The position numbers and the translations under genes are program-made. The notes beneath the pieces are model-generated. The model worked only from the letters and a program-made list of their open reading frames with translations. It had not been told where the DNA came from and did no database searches. 64,000 nucleotides of DNA from Hugenholtzia roseola DSM 9546 (GTDB lineage Bacteria; Bacteroidota; Bacteroidia; Cytophagales; Bernardetiaceae), in NCBI RefSeq assembly GCF_000422585.1, contig NZ_AUGI01000036.1, positions 1 to 64,000 on the forward strand, in the 5' to 3' direction. Shown piece by piece: positions 17,857 to 26,538 of this stretch; position 1 is the stretch's first letter; each line of letters opens with the position of its first letter.

Positions 17857-18915
17857 ATGACAACGGCTGAAAAAAAATTGCTCAAAGTTTATGTAGCAGG
17901 ACACAACGGCATGGTCGGTTCGGCTATTTCTAAAACACTGCACCAAAAAGGGTATCAAAATTTAATTACACGCCGCTCAAAGGAATTAGACCTGCGCCGC
18001 CAAAGTGCAGTAGAAGCCTTTTTTGAGCAGGAACGTCCTGATTGGGTCTTTGTTGCGGCGGCAAAAGTGGGCGGCATTTGGGCGAACAATACCTATCGCG
18101 CCGAGTTTATCTACGACAACCTGATGATGGAGGCGAATTTGATAGAGGCGGCACACCGTTTTGGTGTGAAGAAACTACTCTTTTTGGGTTCTTCTTGCAT
18201 CTATCCCAAATTTGCGCCACAGCCTTTGCGCGAGGCGTATTTGCTTACGGGTGAATTAGAGCCTACCAACGAGCCTTATGCGTTGGCAAAAATTGCGGGC
18301 ATCAAGCTCTGCCAAGCCTATCGCCACCAATACGGCAGTCATTTTATCTCCGTTATGCCTACAAACTTATATGGCGAAAAAGACAATTACGACCTAAAAA
18401 ATTCGCACGTGCTGCCTGCCCTGATGCGAAAAATGCACTTAGGCAAGTGTTTGATGCAAAAAGATTGGGCTGCCCTGCGCAAAAACCTAAAAGATTTTGG
18501 CATCGAGGGAAAAGATTGGAGTCAGGAATCGGAAGCAGCCATTTTGGAGCAACTTGCTAAGTATGGCATTATCCTGCAAGGCGAAGCAGTAAAGGTTGAG
18601 ATTTGGGGGACAGGTAGCCCCAAGCGCGAATTTTTGCATGCCGACGATTTGGCGGCTGCCTGCGTTTTTCTGATGGAAACCTACGATTCAGAGGAATTTG
18701 TCAATATCGGAACGGGTGAAGACCTTTCTATCAAAGCCTTAGCCGAGTTGGTGAAAAAAGTAATCGGTTTTGAAGGCGAACTTTATTTTGACCCTACCAA
18801 ACCCGATGGTACGCCGCGCAAACTCTTAGATGTCAGCAAGTTACACAATCTGGGTTGGAAAGCCGAAATTGAACTTGAAAAGGGTATCGCCGCCGTCTAT
18901 CAGACTTGGAAATAA
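17857..18915 (+). CDS. fcl: GDP-L-fucose synthase
   Basis: A 352-residue NADP-dependent epimerase/reductase of the extended SDR family. It makes GDP-L-fucose from GDP-4-keto-6-deoxymannose for surface glycans. The cofactor loop is [10 protein letters not shown]. The catalytic Ser is in FLGSSCIYP and the Tyr/Lys pair in YALAK. An insert of about 45 residues (about 205-250, [15 protein letters not shown] onward) makes it longer than the ~320-residue proteobacterial enzyme; similar long forms are familiar in Bacteroidota. The ATG at 17857 is chosen over an upstream TTG (17806). TATCTTTG at 17801-17808 is a good -7 box, but its -33 partner is not clear. No gmd gene is adjacent. Confidence 0.92.
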   Translation: MTTAEKKLLKVYVAGHNGMVGSAISKTLHQKGYQNLITRRSKELDLRRQSAVEAFFEQERPDWVFVAAAKVGGIWANNTYRAEFIYDNLMMEANLIEAAHRFGVKKLLFLGSSCIYPKFAPQPLREAYLLTGELEPTNEPYALAKIAGIKLCQAYRHQYGSHFISVMPTNLYGEKDNYDLKNSHVLPALMRKMHLGKCLMQKDWAALRKNLKDFGIEGKDWSQESEAAILEQLAKYGIILQGEAVKVEIWGTGSPKREFLHADDLAAACVFLMETYDSEEFVNIGTGEDLSIKALAELVKKVIGFEGELYFDPTKPDGTPRKLLDVSKLHNLGWKAEIELEKGIAAVYQTWK

Positions 18916-18979
18916 ACCTTGTTCAGCCTACAGCACGAAGTTGGAACTTGGCGTTACTTTTTTGGGGTGTCTATAAAAA

Positions 18980-19031
18980 ATTCTATTTTATTTCAATCAG
19001 GCTTGGGACAAGGCAGTGTCTTGTCCCTTAC
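18980..19031 (-). repeat. Family A remnant (inverted)
   Basis: TATTTTATTTCAATCAGGCT followed by the core palindrome GGACAAGGCAGTGTCTTGTC. This is the order expected of a family A element read on the minus strand. No terminal repeats are preserved. Confidence 0.6.
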
Positions 19032-19062
19032 AACGACAGAAGCCTACAATGCAACCCAAAGC

Positions 19063-19249
19063 AACATTGTTACAAAGGTCAGAAAGTGGGATTTTGTGCT
19101 TCGCGCAAACCTCCCGAACCCCCACCCTGCCCTCCCCCCATAGGGGAGGGTTCGAAAATCAAGTCATTTTTTTTGCATAAATGCAAAAAAAATGATACCG
19201 AATAGAAGCCCCGCCCTATGAGGGCGGGGTTTGGGGTGGGGTGCATTTA
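19063..19249. mobile_element. Family B element, copy B2, right end lost
   Basis: The left end AACATTGTTACAAAGG matches the B1 terminal repeat. The interior matches B1 closely from GGTCAGAA through the double hairpin and the TTGCATAAATGCAA palindrome to GGGGTGGGGTGCATTTA. After 19249 the sequence departs and the right inverted end is missing. At about 19256-19340 a stretch with GTTCTGCAAAAA and repeated AAATAAAATTTGGCT looks like family A debris. The 569-bp gap 18916-19484 holds only these repeats. Confidence 0.7.
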
Positions 19250-19484
19250 GCGCGTAGGTTCTGCAAAAAATCATGTTTTTACATTTTTTACTTCCAAATA
19301 AAATTTGGCTCAATAAAATTTGACTAAGTAAAATTTGACTCTTGGAATTTTCTCACTTTATCAACCAAATACAAGTGCTTGAAAACCAAACATTTAGCCT
19401 AAAATGTAGTGCTACTAAAAAAACGCAAGTCATTGACAATCAACCACTTAACCCTATAAAGTGTCAAAGGCAAGAAAAATGCCA

Positions 19485-21383
19485 TTAGAAAGCATACTTA
19501 GCCCCTGCAAAAGCCTGCCAACGGAGGCGGTCATATCCCCAAAAATCCTCTCGCTGCAAACCCAAAACATTGCGACAACCTGCCGAAACAGTCCAATTTT
19601 TCGACATCAAATAGCCGAAAGCAAGGTTTAATTCGTGAATATCAGGTAGCTTTCCTACCTCTGTCGCCCTTTGATAGCTTCTACCTGTCTGCCAAAGCCA
19701 TGTAAGTTCTGCTTCTATTTTTTTCAAAAATAGGTATTCTACCCCTACATTTCCTATCCAAGTGGGCAAATACCACGCCTGTTGCTGATTTTGAAGTTGA
19801 TATTTCATCAAATCGGTACTAGCAAAAAAGCGCAAAGGCAAATGGGAAAAGCGTACTTGTGCTTCAAAATGCAGTTGAAAAACCTGTGCGCGGTCAGTAA
19901 TAAGGCTAAAAGTTGTCGAGTCTTGGGGACTATGTATCCAAAGTGGCAGGTTTTCTACACGCTCATAAATAAATTCTACCTGCGCCAAAGTTGCAACACT
20001 GGGCATGGGTTTGAAGGCAGACATTTTGTAATTGAAATTTTTAGAAAAATCTATTTTCGCACCAATTTCATTGCGCCACCTAATTAAATTTGGCAACACT
20101 AAGGCAAAGGCATAATAGGGATTTTCTATGCTAAGTTCTTCTAAATGAATAGGTTGTGAGGCAGAAAAACTATTCAAATAAAAATTTGTGTGCAAGGGTG
20201 CAAGCAGATAGCTCGCACTTAATTTGGGAAAGAAATGCCACTGCCGTTTGGTTTGCAGTGCCGTCTGCTGCAAAAAAGCGGCTCGACTATACAAAGTTTG
20301 CAGCCCTGCACTAAGCGTCCATTTTTTATTTTTGACACCCCATTCCAAACCTAATTGACTGAAAAAGCGCGTCTGCTCAAAAGTCAGAGAATCCGTTGGT
20401 AGATTCTGGGGGCTATAATGGGAGATGTCATTTTTCCAATCTATTTCCGAAAAAAAGTACAGAGGTAAGGTTTTTACCTTTGTATGCTCCTCTTCATAAA
20501 GAAGCCGCTCGGCAAGTGGGCGCATTTTGTTGTCAAAATAGAAAGTATTATTAAAATGCAAGTTTGCCGTTAGTTCCTTGCTGCGTTTTTCTTTTTTGGG
20601 GTTGTCGAAAAAGTAGTTTCCTTTTAAACGCAAAAAAGAATTTGAGTTTCCAATATGCCTTTTATATAAATCTTGAATAACTGAAAAACTATAAGCCGTC
20701 TGCCTGATGCGCTTCCAATCGGGTGGAGTCTGTTCGGGGCTTATTTGGTAGCCATACAACCCGAAGGCTTGACGGCGAAATTGCACCCAATTCGTAGTTT
20801 TTGTTTTTTCATTGAGGCTGATTTTTTGTTTTAAAGACACATCTGCCTGCGAAAAAGAGGAGTTGCGCCTATCTTTTTCGCCCCAAAGCGTGCCACGTAG
20901 ATTGATGAAAGGCTCTATCGTCCAATCTTCTTGGGGGGTGAGTTCAAGTAGGCTTTCAAGCTGCCAAGCGGCATAATTGCCTACATTCAACTTGGCGTAG
21001 TTGCGAAGATTCGGCGGCGGCATTTCCTCAACTAATTCTACAAATAGTATTTTATTTAGTTGTATATCTTTGGTAGAAATATTCAAAAGTTCATTTTCTA
21101 AGGGCAGCAGCAAAGGAATGGACTGCAAGCGCAAACTTTCCACCTTCGGAAGGCGCGGATTGTTCCAAGTGATGGATTCGCGCTCGGAATGATTGAAAGA
21201 GGTGCTATCTTGTGGGGAATCTTGCGGCGGATTTTGGGTTGAATTTTGGGCTTTTAAGGGAAAAAAAATACCACTATAAAAATGGCATACCGTCATAAAA
21301 ACAAGTGTAGTTATTGTCTTACTTTTCCAATGTTGAAATTGCCGCACAAAAGGAAAGGTAAAATAGTTAGGATAATTTTGCAT
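19485..21383 (-). CDS. TonB-dependent-receptor-like outer-membrane beta-barrel protein
   Basis: 632 residues from the ATG at 21383-21381; a longer TTG frame exists but is less likely. The signal peptide runs to about residue 47 (ITTLVFMTVCHFYSGIFFPLKAQ). The remainder alternates strands with aromatic girdles (NWVQFRRQAFGLYGYQI, FLRLKGNYFF, LTANLHFNNTFYF) and ends with a receptor-like block NWTVSAGCRNVLGLQREDF...AGAKYAF. No plug domain or TonB box is evident, so it is a plugless barrel related to TonB-dependent receptors. The ligand is unknown. Confidence 0.75.
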   Translation of the reverse strand: MQNYPNYFTFPFVRQFQHWKSKTITTLVFMTVCHFYSGIFFPLKAQNSTQNPPQDSPQDSTSFNHSERESITWNNPRLPKVESLRLQSIPLLLPLENELLNISTKDIQLNKILFVELVEEMPPPNLRNYAKLNVGNYAAWQLESLLELTPQEDWTIEPFINLRGTLWGEKDRRNSSFSQADVSLKQKISLNEKTKTTNWVQFRRQAFGLYGYQISPEQTPPDWKRIRQTAYSFSVIQDLYKRHIGNSNSFLRLKGNYFFDNPKKEKRSKELTANLHFNNTFYFDNKMRPLAERLLYEEEHTKVKTLPLYFFSEIDWKNDISHYSPQNLPTDSLTFEQTRFFSQLGLEWGVKNKKWTLSAGLQTLYSRAAFLQQTALQTKRQWHFFPKLSASYLLAPLHTNFYLNSFSASQPIHLEELSIENPYYAFALVLPNLIRWRNEIGAKIDFSKNFNYKMSAFKPMPSVATLAQVEFIYERVENLPLWIHSPQDSTTFSLITDRAQVFQLHFEAQVRFSHLPLRFFASTDLMKYQLQNQQQAWYLPTWIGNVGVEYLFLKKIEAELTWLWQTGRSYQRATEVGKLPDIHELNLAFGYLMSKNWTVSAGCRNVLGLQREDFWGYDRLRWQAFAGAKYAF

Positions 21384-21671
21384 GGTAGTTTTTTTGTGAA
21401 AGGGATAGTGCTTTCTGTTTTTTGTTGAGTCTGGGGGTGCAGTTTTCTGATAAGCAAGGTAGCAAAAAGGTAGCGATTGCGAAAATTTTGCACCCCCAAA
21501 GTCCTTAAAAATTTCCAAAATATTTGCCTTCTCTATCCTATTTTCACAGTTGCTCAAATAAAGAGAGCCGCTTTTGATGCAAAAAACACTTCACAGAAGG
21601 GCTATAAAAGGCGGCTTTTAGAGATAAAAACTTGTTTTTTTCATCATAAAAAAACGATAAAAACAACTACC

Positions 21672-22220
21672 TTAGACATAGTAGGGACTAATCATCAAAT
21701 AGACCAAGACCCCTGTAATGGCGACATAAGTCCAGACGGGGAACGTCCATTTGACCATTTTCTTGTGCTTTTCTATCTGATTAGAAAAAGCATAGTAAAT
21801 AGCTAACAAAACCAAAGGAACAACCACTGCCGCCAAGACAATATGGGTTAGCAAGATAAAAAAGTAGAAGTAGCGAATCAGCCCCTCGCCCCCAAAGGGT
21901 GTAGAAGGTTGTGTGGCGTGATAGAGTACGTAAGAAATTAGGAAAAAAGAGGAAAGTACAAAGGCAGTCATCATACAAAGGCGATGCAGTTGGATATTTT
22001 TATTTTTAATAAAAACAAAACCCGTAATAAGCATCAGGGCAGTTCCCGAATTGAGGAAGGCGTTGAGGTGAGGCAAAACTTTGGTATCGAAGCCCACTTC
22101 TAAGGTATAAAAGCGGTCGATGTAGAGAAGCAACGCCACAACAAGCGGAATAAGCACCGAAACGACGCGAATAACCCAAAGCATGGGCGTATTACTTTTT
22201 AAAGGCATTTGATTCGACAT
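21672..22220 (-). CDS. DUF420 membrane protein
   Basis: 182 residues from the ATG at 22220-22218. Five hydrophobic segments are visible (VIRVVSVLIPLVVALLLY; NSGTALMLITGFVFI; CMMTAFVLSSFFLISYVLY; FYFFILLTHIVLAAVVVPLVLLAIYY; WTYVAITGVLVYLMI). Conserved family residues include H47 in LPHLNAFLNSGTA, H71 in LHRLCMM, and HIVLA. DUF420 proteins often sit near cytochrome c oxidase genes and are thought to help its assembly or heme handling. Here the nearest related gene is ctaA, 25 kb away. Confidence 0.85.
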   Translation of the reverse strand: MSNQMPLKSNTPMLWVIRVVSVLIPLVVALLLYIDRFYTLEVGFDTKVLPHLNAFLNSGTALMLITGFVFIKNKNIQLHRLCMMTAFVLSSFFLISYVLYHATQPSTPFGGEGLIRYFYFFILLTHIVLAAVVVPLVLLAIYYAFSNQIEKHKKMVKWTFPVWTYVAITGVLVYLMISPYYV

Positions 22221-22280
22221 AGCAAAAACGGTTAAAGTGAAAGATTGATTTTTAAACAACCTGCTTTTTTGGTTAAATTC

Positions 22281-22319
22281 AGAGATGCGCCTTTACTTTA
22301 CGGCAAAGGGCGCATCTCT
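22281..22319 (-). terminator. Hairpin downstream of carA
   Basis: AGAGATGCGCC pairs with GGCGCATCTCT in a strong 11-bp stem with three further A/T pairs. It lies 52 bp after the carA stop. The following sequence on the minus strand is only moderately T-rich. Confidence 0.55.
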
Positions 22320-22370
22320 ATACCAAAACCCATAAAAGGCTTCTATGTTTTGAAAGGGGCAGCGGCAGGC

Positions 22371-23471
22371 TTAGTTTTGCAGCAATGCGATAAAGTCATC
22401 AAAAAGATAACGCGAATCGTGAGGACCGGGGGCAGATTCGGGGTGATATTGTACCGAAAAGGCTTTCTTATTTTTGAGGCGAATCCCTGCCACAGTGTTG
22501 TCATTTAGGTTTCGATGGGTTTCTTCCACCTCTATATGGGCTTCGAGCTGCTCTCTGCTGACGGCAAAACCGTGATTTTGAGAAGTAATTTCACATTTGC
22601 CCGAAACAAGATTTTTGACAGGGTGATTTAGCCCGCGATGTCCATTGTGCATCTTGTAAGTGCCTATGCCCACTGCTTGCGCCAAAATCTGATGTCCCAA
22701 ACAAATCCCGAAAATGGGCTTATTGGCAGCCAAGATATGGCGGACGGTCTCGATGGCATAGTCCATGCTGGCAGGGTCGCCCGGTCCGTTGGAAATAAAA
22801 TAGCCGTCGGGTTTCCACTCCTCCATCTGGGCAAAGGTAGTGCGGGCAGGAAAGACCCTACAAACCGCTCCGCGCTCGACAAAATTTTGCAGGATACTGC
22901 GCTTAATACCCAAATCTAAGACGGCAATCCTATATTTTGCCGTTTCCGAGCCTAATAAAAAAGGCTTGTCAGTTGTAACAAAAGATGACAACTCCAAGCC
23001 CTTCATATCAGGAATATTTTTTAATTTGTCTTTCAATGCCGCTATGGGCAAATCTTCCGACGAAATAAGGCAGTTCATTGCCCCTTTATGGCGGATATGG
23101 CGCACCAAAGCGCGTGTGTCTATTTCGGCAATGCCCACAATACCCGCCATTTCTAAGTAGTCTTGCAAGGAATGTTTGGCAGAGAGGCGAGAAAAAATAT
23201 CGGAAAAGTTGCGTACCGCCAAGCCTTTAATCTTGACACTTGCCGACTCTACTTCCGACTCGATGATGCCGTAATTGCCGATATGTGAATTGGTATTGAC
23301 AACCACTTGCCCATAGTAAGAAGGGTCGGTGTAAATTTCCTGATAGCCAGTCATGCCTGTATTGAAACAGACTTCGCCGCCTGTGGTGCCGACTTTGCCA
23401 ATCGAGAAGCCGTCGTAACAAGTGCCGTCCTCGAGCAAAAGGACTGCTTTTTTGCGTTTGGTGTATCTCAT
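22371..23471 (-). CDS. carA: Carbamoyl-phosphate synthase small subunit (glutaminase)
   Basis: 366 residues, the usual length. The N-terminal domain has FNTGMTGYQEIYTDPSYYGQ. The class I amidotransferase domain has the nucleophile Cys257 in GICLGHQ and the His/Glu pair in QYHPESAPGPHD. It releases ammonia from glutamine for carbamoyl phosphate, which feeds arginine and pyrimidine synthesis. The large subunit carB is not in the window, so the pair is unlinked or lies elsewhere. Confidence 0.96.
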   Translation of the reverse strand: MRYTKRKKAVLLLEDGTCYDGFSIGKVGTTGGEVCFNTGMTGYQEIYTDPSYYGQVVVNTNSHIGNYGIIESEVESASVKIKGLAVRNFSDIFSRLSAKHSLQDYLEMAGIVGIAEIDTRALVRHIRHKGAMNCLISSEDLPIAALKDKLKNIPDMKGLELSSFVTTDKPFLLGSETAKYRIAVLDLGIKRSILQNFVERGAVCRVFPARTTFAQMEEWKPDGYFISNGPGDPASMDYAIETVRHILAANKPIFGICLGHQILAQAVGIGTYKMHNGHRGLNHPVKNLVSGKCEITSQNHGFAVSREQLEAHIEVEETHRNLNDNTVAGIRLKNKKAFSVQYHPESAPGPHDSRYLFDDFIALLQN

Positions 23472-23523
23472 AGTAGGGGGTTGAATAAGGGCGCGTGCCG
23501 CCTTGCGTTTTCGTAAAATCCTG

Positions 23524-23553
23524 CAAAGTTACGCGAAGTTTTCGAATATACAA
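23524..23553 (-). promoter_or_regulatory. Predicted promoter for carA
   Basis: On the minus strand, TTG (23553-23551), a 19-bp spacer and TAACTTTG (23531-23524) match the Bacteroidota consensus. It lies 53 bp upstream of the carA start. Confidence 0.65.
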
Positions 23554-23634
23554 CCCTGAAAACAGGATAGGGGACAAAGCCAAGTTTTGCCCCCTATCTA
23601 TTTTGATGTCATCAAACTCAAAATCAAGCCGCTT

Positions 23635-25242
23635 TTAGTCTTTGAGGTCCGCTATCATTTGGGCAGGCTGCACAAAAATTCCTACCTTTTCGCTTTCGGC
23701 GAGTTCTTTTCCACTGCCTTGCAAAAGCGCGTGCGCCTCTTTTGCCGTTAGGTCGGGTTTTAGAGCCTTTGCCAAACCGATAATGCCTGCCACATAAGGC
23801 GTTGCCATAGAAGTTCCGCTCAAATAGCGATAAGTGCCGTTGGGGAAGGTAGAATAAATCTGGACACCCGGCGCAGCAATGCCCATCTTCAAATCTTCTA
23901 CGGTATTAGAAAAATCGGCTTTGTTTAGCTCTGCATCTACTGCCGCTACCGTAATTACGCCTTCTACATTGGCAGGCGAGAAGTATTTGGCATTTTCGTT
24001 TGAGTTGCCTGCCGCCACTACCAAAATAGCACCTGACTTTTCAGCATAAGCCACTGCTTCAAGGTAAGCCTTTTGGTAATCGTCGTCAGAAGGACCGCCC
24101 AAAGAAAGCGAAATCACATCTGCGCCTTCATCTACTGCCCTTATGATGCCTGCAATGACCGTTTCTTGCGAACCATAACCCGAATCGCTTAAAACTTTGA
24201 TGCTGGTAATGGTAAAAAAGTTTTGATTCAAAGCTACTGACGCAATTCCTTTTCCATTGTTGGATACCGCTCCTGCAATACCTGCACAATGCGTACCGTG
24301 TCCAAGTTTGTCGTAATCATAGCCCGCTTCTACGGAAGCGTATTGGTCGCTCAAATCTTCATGGTCGGCTTCGACGCCTGTGTCTAAGATAAAGACTTTT
24401 GCTTTTTTCTTAGGGGTAGTATTGCGCAAAATTTGATACAATTTGTCAATTTCCATCGCCTCGAAAGCCCATAAATTTTTCACATCAGGGTCATTGACTC
24501 CGTAGTTTGGATTTTTGGTTACTTTGTAGTTTGATGAAGAAGGCAAATCGAGTTTCAAGATTTCGTTGTTTTCAATATCAGCGACAAGCCCCGTCTCTTC
24601 TATCAATTTTTTAATGGTTTCAATATCTGCCAAATGTTGAGTAGGAATATCGACAAGGGCATATTCGTCTAAGCGCGTTTCCGACTTAGATTTTACGGAA
24701 GCAAAAGCAAGGCGCACCTCTGCTTGAAAAGGTTTCAAAACCTCTGTTAGGGTGGCAATATCCGCCGTTAGATTGTTTTCATTTTCTAATAAAACCAAAA
24801 GCTCACCTTCTTGTGCCAAATTTTGGGCAAGGGCTTTTTCTTTTTGTGTAGAACGGTACAATTCACCCTCGGCGGTGCAAATTTCGGCTGGCGAATTAAA
24901 TACGTAGTGAATGGCTTTTTCTTTGACAGGGTCGAGGAAAAACAGTTTCAGACCTGCCAAAATCGCAAAGACCATAAAATAAATCATCTTCGGACGAGGC
25001 GCGTAACGGTTTAAAATCAAGACCGTAACGACTAAAATCGCCATATCAGGAGTAAGCACGCCTAATAAATCGTACAAAACACCGCCTTCATTGATAAAAA
25101 GCGAAAGAATGTAGAGGAGCAGCGAAACCCCGAAGGTATGGCGTGTGAAGCGCAGGCTCTGTTCGCGCTCTTTAAAATAAAACCAAATCGCCGCCGAAGC
25201 CAACATGCCCAAATAAGCGAGCGGATACAACCATGAAGCCAT
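23635..25242 (-). CDS. Membrane-anchored subtilisin-like serine protease (S8)
   Basis: 535 residues. The first ~120 residues hold four hydrophobic segments (LAYLGMLASAAIWFYF; FGVSLLLYILSLFI; MAILVVTVLIL; MIYFMVFAILAGLKLFFL) in place of a signal peptide. A prodomain-like alpha/beta region (about 150-225) follows, then the S8 domain with Asp287 in FILDTGVEADH, His315 in GHGTHCAG and Ser478 in GTSMATP; the AAGNSN oxyanion block is also present. The triad is complete. It is likely held in the inner membrane with the protease outside. The target is unknown. A multi-pass anchor is uncommon for S8 proteases. Confidence 0.88.
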   Translation of the reverse strand: MASWLYPLAYLGMLASAAIWFYFKEREQSLRFTRHTFGVSLLLYILSLFINEGGVLYDLLGVLTPDMAILVVTVLILNRYAPRPKMIYFMVFAILAGLKLFFLDPVKEKAIHYVFNSPAEICTAEGELYRSTQKEKALAQNLAQEGELLVLLENENNLTADIATLTEVLKPFQAEVRLAFASVKSKSETRLDEYALVDIPTQHLADIETIKKLIEETGLVADIENNEILKLDLPSSSNYKVTKNPNYGVNDPDVKNLWAFEAMEIDKLYQILRNTTPKKKAKVFILDTGVEADHEDLSDQYASVEAGYDYDKLGHGTHCAGIAGAVSNNGKGIASVALNQNFFTITSIKVLSDSGYGSQETVIAGIIRAVDEGADVISLSLGGPSDDDYQKAYLEAVAYAEKSGAILVVAAGNSNENAKYFSPANVEGVITVAAVDAELNKADFSNTVEDLKMGIAAPGVQIYSTFPNGTYRYLSGTSMATPYVAGIIGLAKALKPDLTAKEAHALLQGSGKELAESEKVGIFVQPAQMIADLKD

Positions 25243-25422
25243 AAATGTATAAATTTGAAGGTGAAAATTGCATAACGAAGTCTAAGGTCGTTTCAAACAC
25301 CAACTCTGCCTAACTTTTCTAACCAAAACAAACGACAGAGAAGACGACCACTTTTTCAAAGCCATTTCTGCAATAAAGATACAAAAAAAACAGCTTTTAC
25401 TACCCAAAACAGAGGAAAGATA

Positions 25423-26385
25423 ATGATAAAACGCAAAATTTCCAAATTAGGTTGGATTTATGCTCTTTTTTTAGCCGCCCTAATCCCCCTTTGCAAGGGT
25501 GCAGAGAAGGGCAAATTTGCACTTTCAGACTCACTGCCCCAAAAACAGACGGCAAACAAAGAAACGAAGAAAAAAACAAAGTTTGTGCCTTTTCTGGGCT
25601 TAGGCACTGCCTACGGTGCAGGTCTGTACGGATTAGATAGGCTTTGGTATGCAAAAGCACCGCGCAGCCCTTTTCATTTTTTTGATGATAGCCCCCAATG
25701 GCGACAAATGGACAAGCTCGGACACGCCTACACTACTTATCAAATAGGACGCTTAGGCGAAGCCTTTTTCCGAAAAAGCCTACCCGATACCCCCAAAAAT
25801 CGCAAAATCGCTACTTGGGTAGGCGGCAGTTTGGGCTTTCTGATGCTGCTACCCGTAGAAATCTTAGACGGCTTTTCGGCAGCTTATGGCGCAAGTCTTT
25901 CCGATTTAGGCGCAAATGCCTTTGGCAGTTTCCTTTTTATCGGACAAGAACTTGCCTTTTCAAATCGGCATCATAGGCAGAAAATCAAGCTCAAATTTTC
26001 ATATCAGCCCTCGCCATACGCTCCCTTGCGCCCCAATGTGTTGGGTTCGAATTTTATGGAACGGCTCTTGAAAGACTACAACGGACAGCGATATTGGCTC
26101 TCCTTTTCTCCTCTGCCTGCTCGCTCGAAGGTTGCTTTTTTGAGCCTAAGTGTGGGCTATAGCGCAAACAAAATGCTCTATGGCAGAGAAAACGAAAACA
26201 ACGCAGCAGGGTTTGTGAGTTATAGAAGCTATTATCTTTCCCTCGATGTAGATTGGGAACGAATCCAAACACAGAATAAATTTGTCAAGACCTTATTTTT
26301 TTTCGTAAATTGCATAAAAATACCTGCCCCAACGCTTTTTTGGGATAGAAAAAACAAATGGCAGAGCCGCATTTTGTTTTTTTAA
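25423..26385 (+). CDS. DUF2279 (YfiM-like) family protein
   Basis: 320 residues with a signal peptide (LGWIYALFLAALIPLCKG). The core (about 65-190) has the family motif MDKLGHAYTTYQIGRL, then GSLGFLMLLPVEILDGFSAAYGASLSDLGANAFG, typical of DUF2279. The rest (LKFSYQPSPYAPLRPNVLG, YWLSFSPLPARSKVAFLSLSVGYS) looks like strands of an outer-membrane domain. The C-terminal 30 residues become basic and aromatic. The role is unknown. Confidence 0.78.
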   Translation: MIKRKISKLGWIYALFLAALIPLCKGAEKGKFALSDSLPQKQTANKETKKKTKFVPFLGLGTAYGAGLYGLDRLWYAKAPRSPFHFFDDSPQWRQMDKLGHAYTTYQIGRLGEAFFRKSLPDTPKNRKIATWVGGSLGFLMLLPVEILDGFSAAYGASLSDLGANAFGSFLFIGQELAFSNRHHRQKIKLKFSYQPSPYAPLRPNVLGSNFMERLLKDYNGQRYWLSFSPLPARSKVAFLSLSVGYSANKMLYGRENENNAAGFVSYRSYYLSLDVDWERIQTQNKFVKTLFFFVNCIKIPAPTLFWDRKNKWQSRILFF

Positions 26386-26538
26386 GACTTTTATTTGAAA
26401 AAAAACAAAAGAAAAGCGCACCTTTGCCACTTCGCCTCATAGACCTTCGTCTGTTAGGAAAAAACCACTTCGAGAAGCCCTGCCCTCAAAGCACCGCTCC
26501 TTCCACCGTTTATTTTTTGTTTTCAAATATTTAGTCCC

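Noticed and set aside
18906-19205. 99-residue open frame overlapping repeat B2
   Set aside because: It starts inside the end of the fcl gene and reads through family A and B repeat DNA; no protein-like features.
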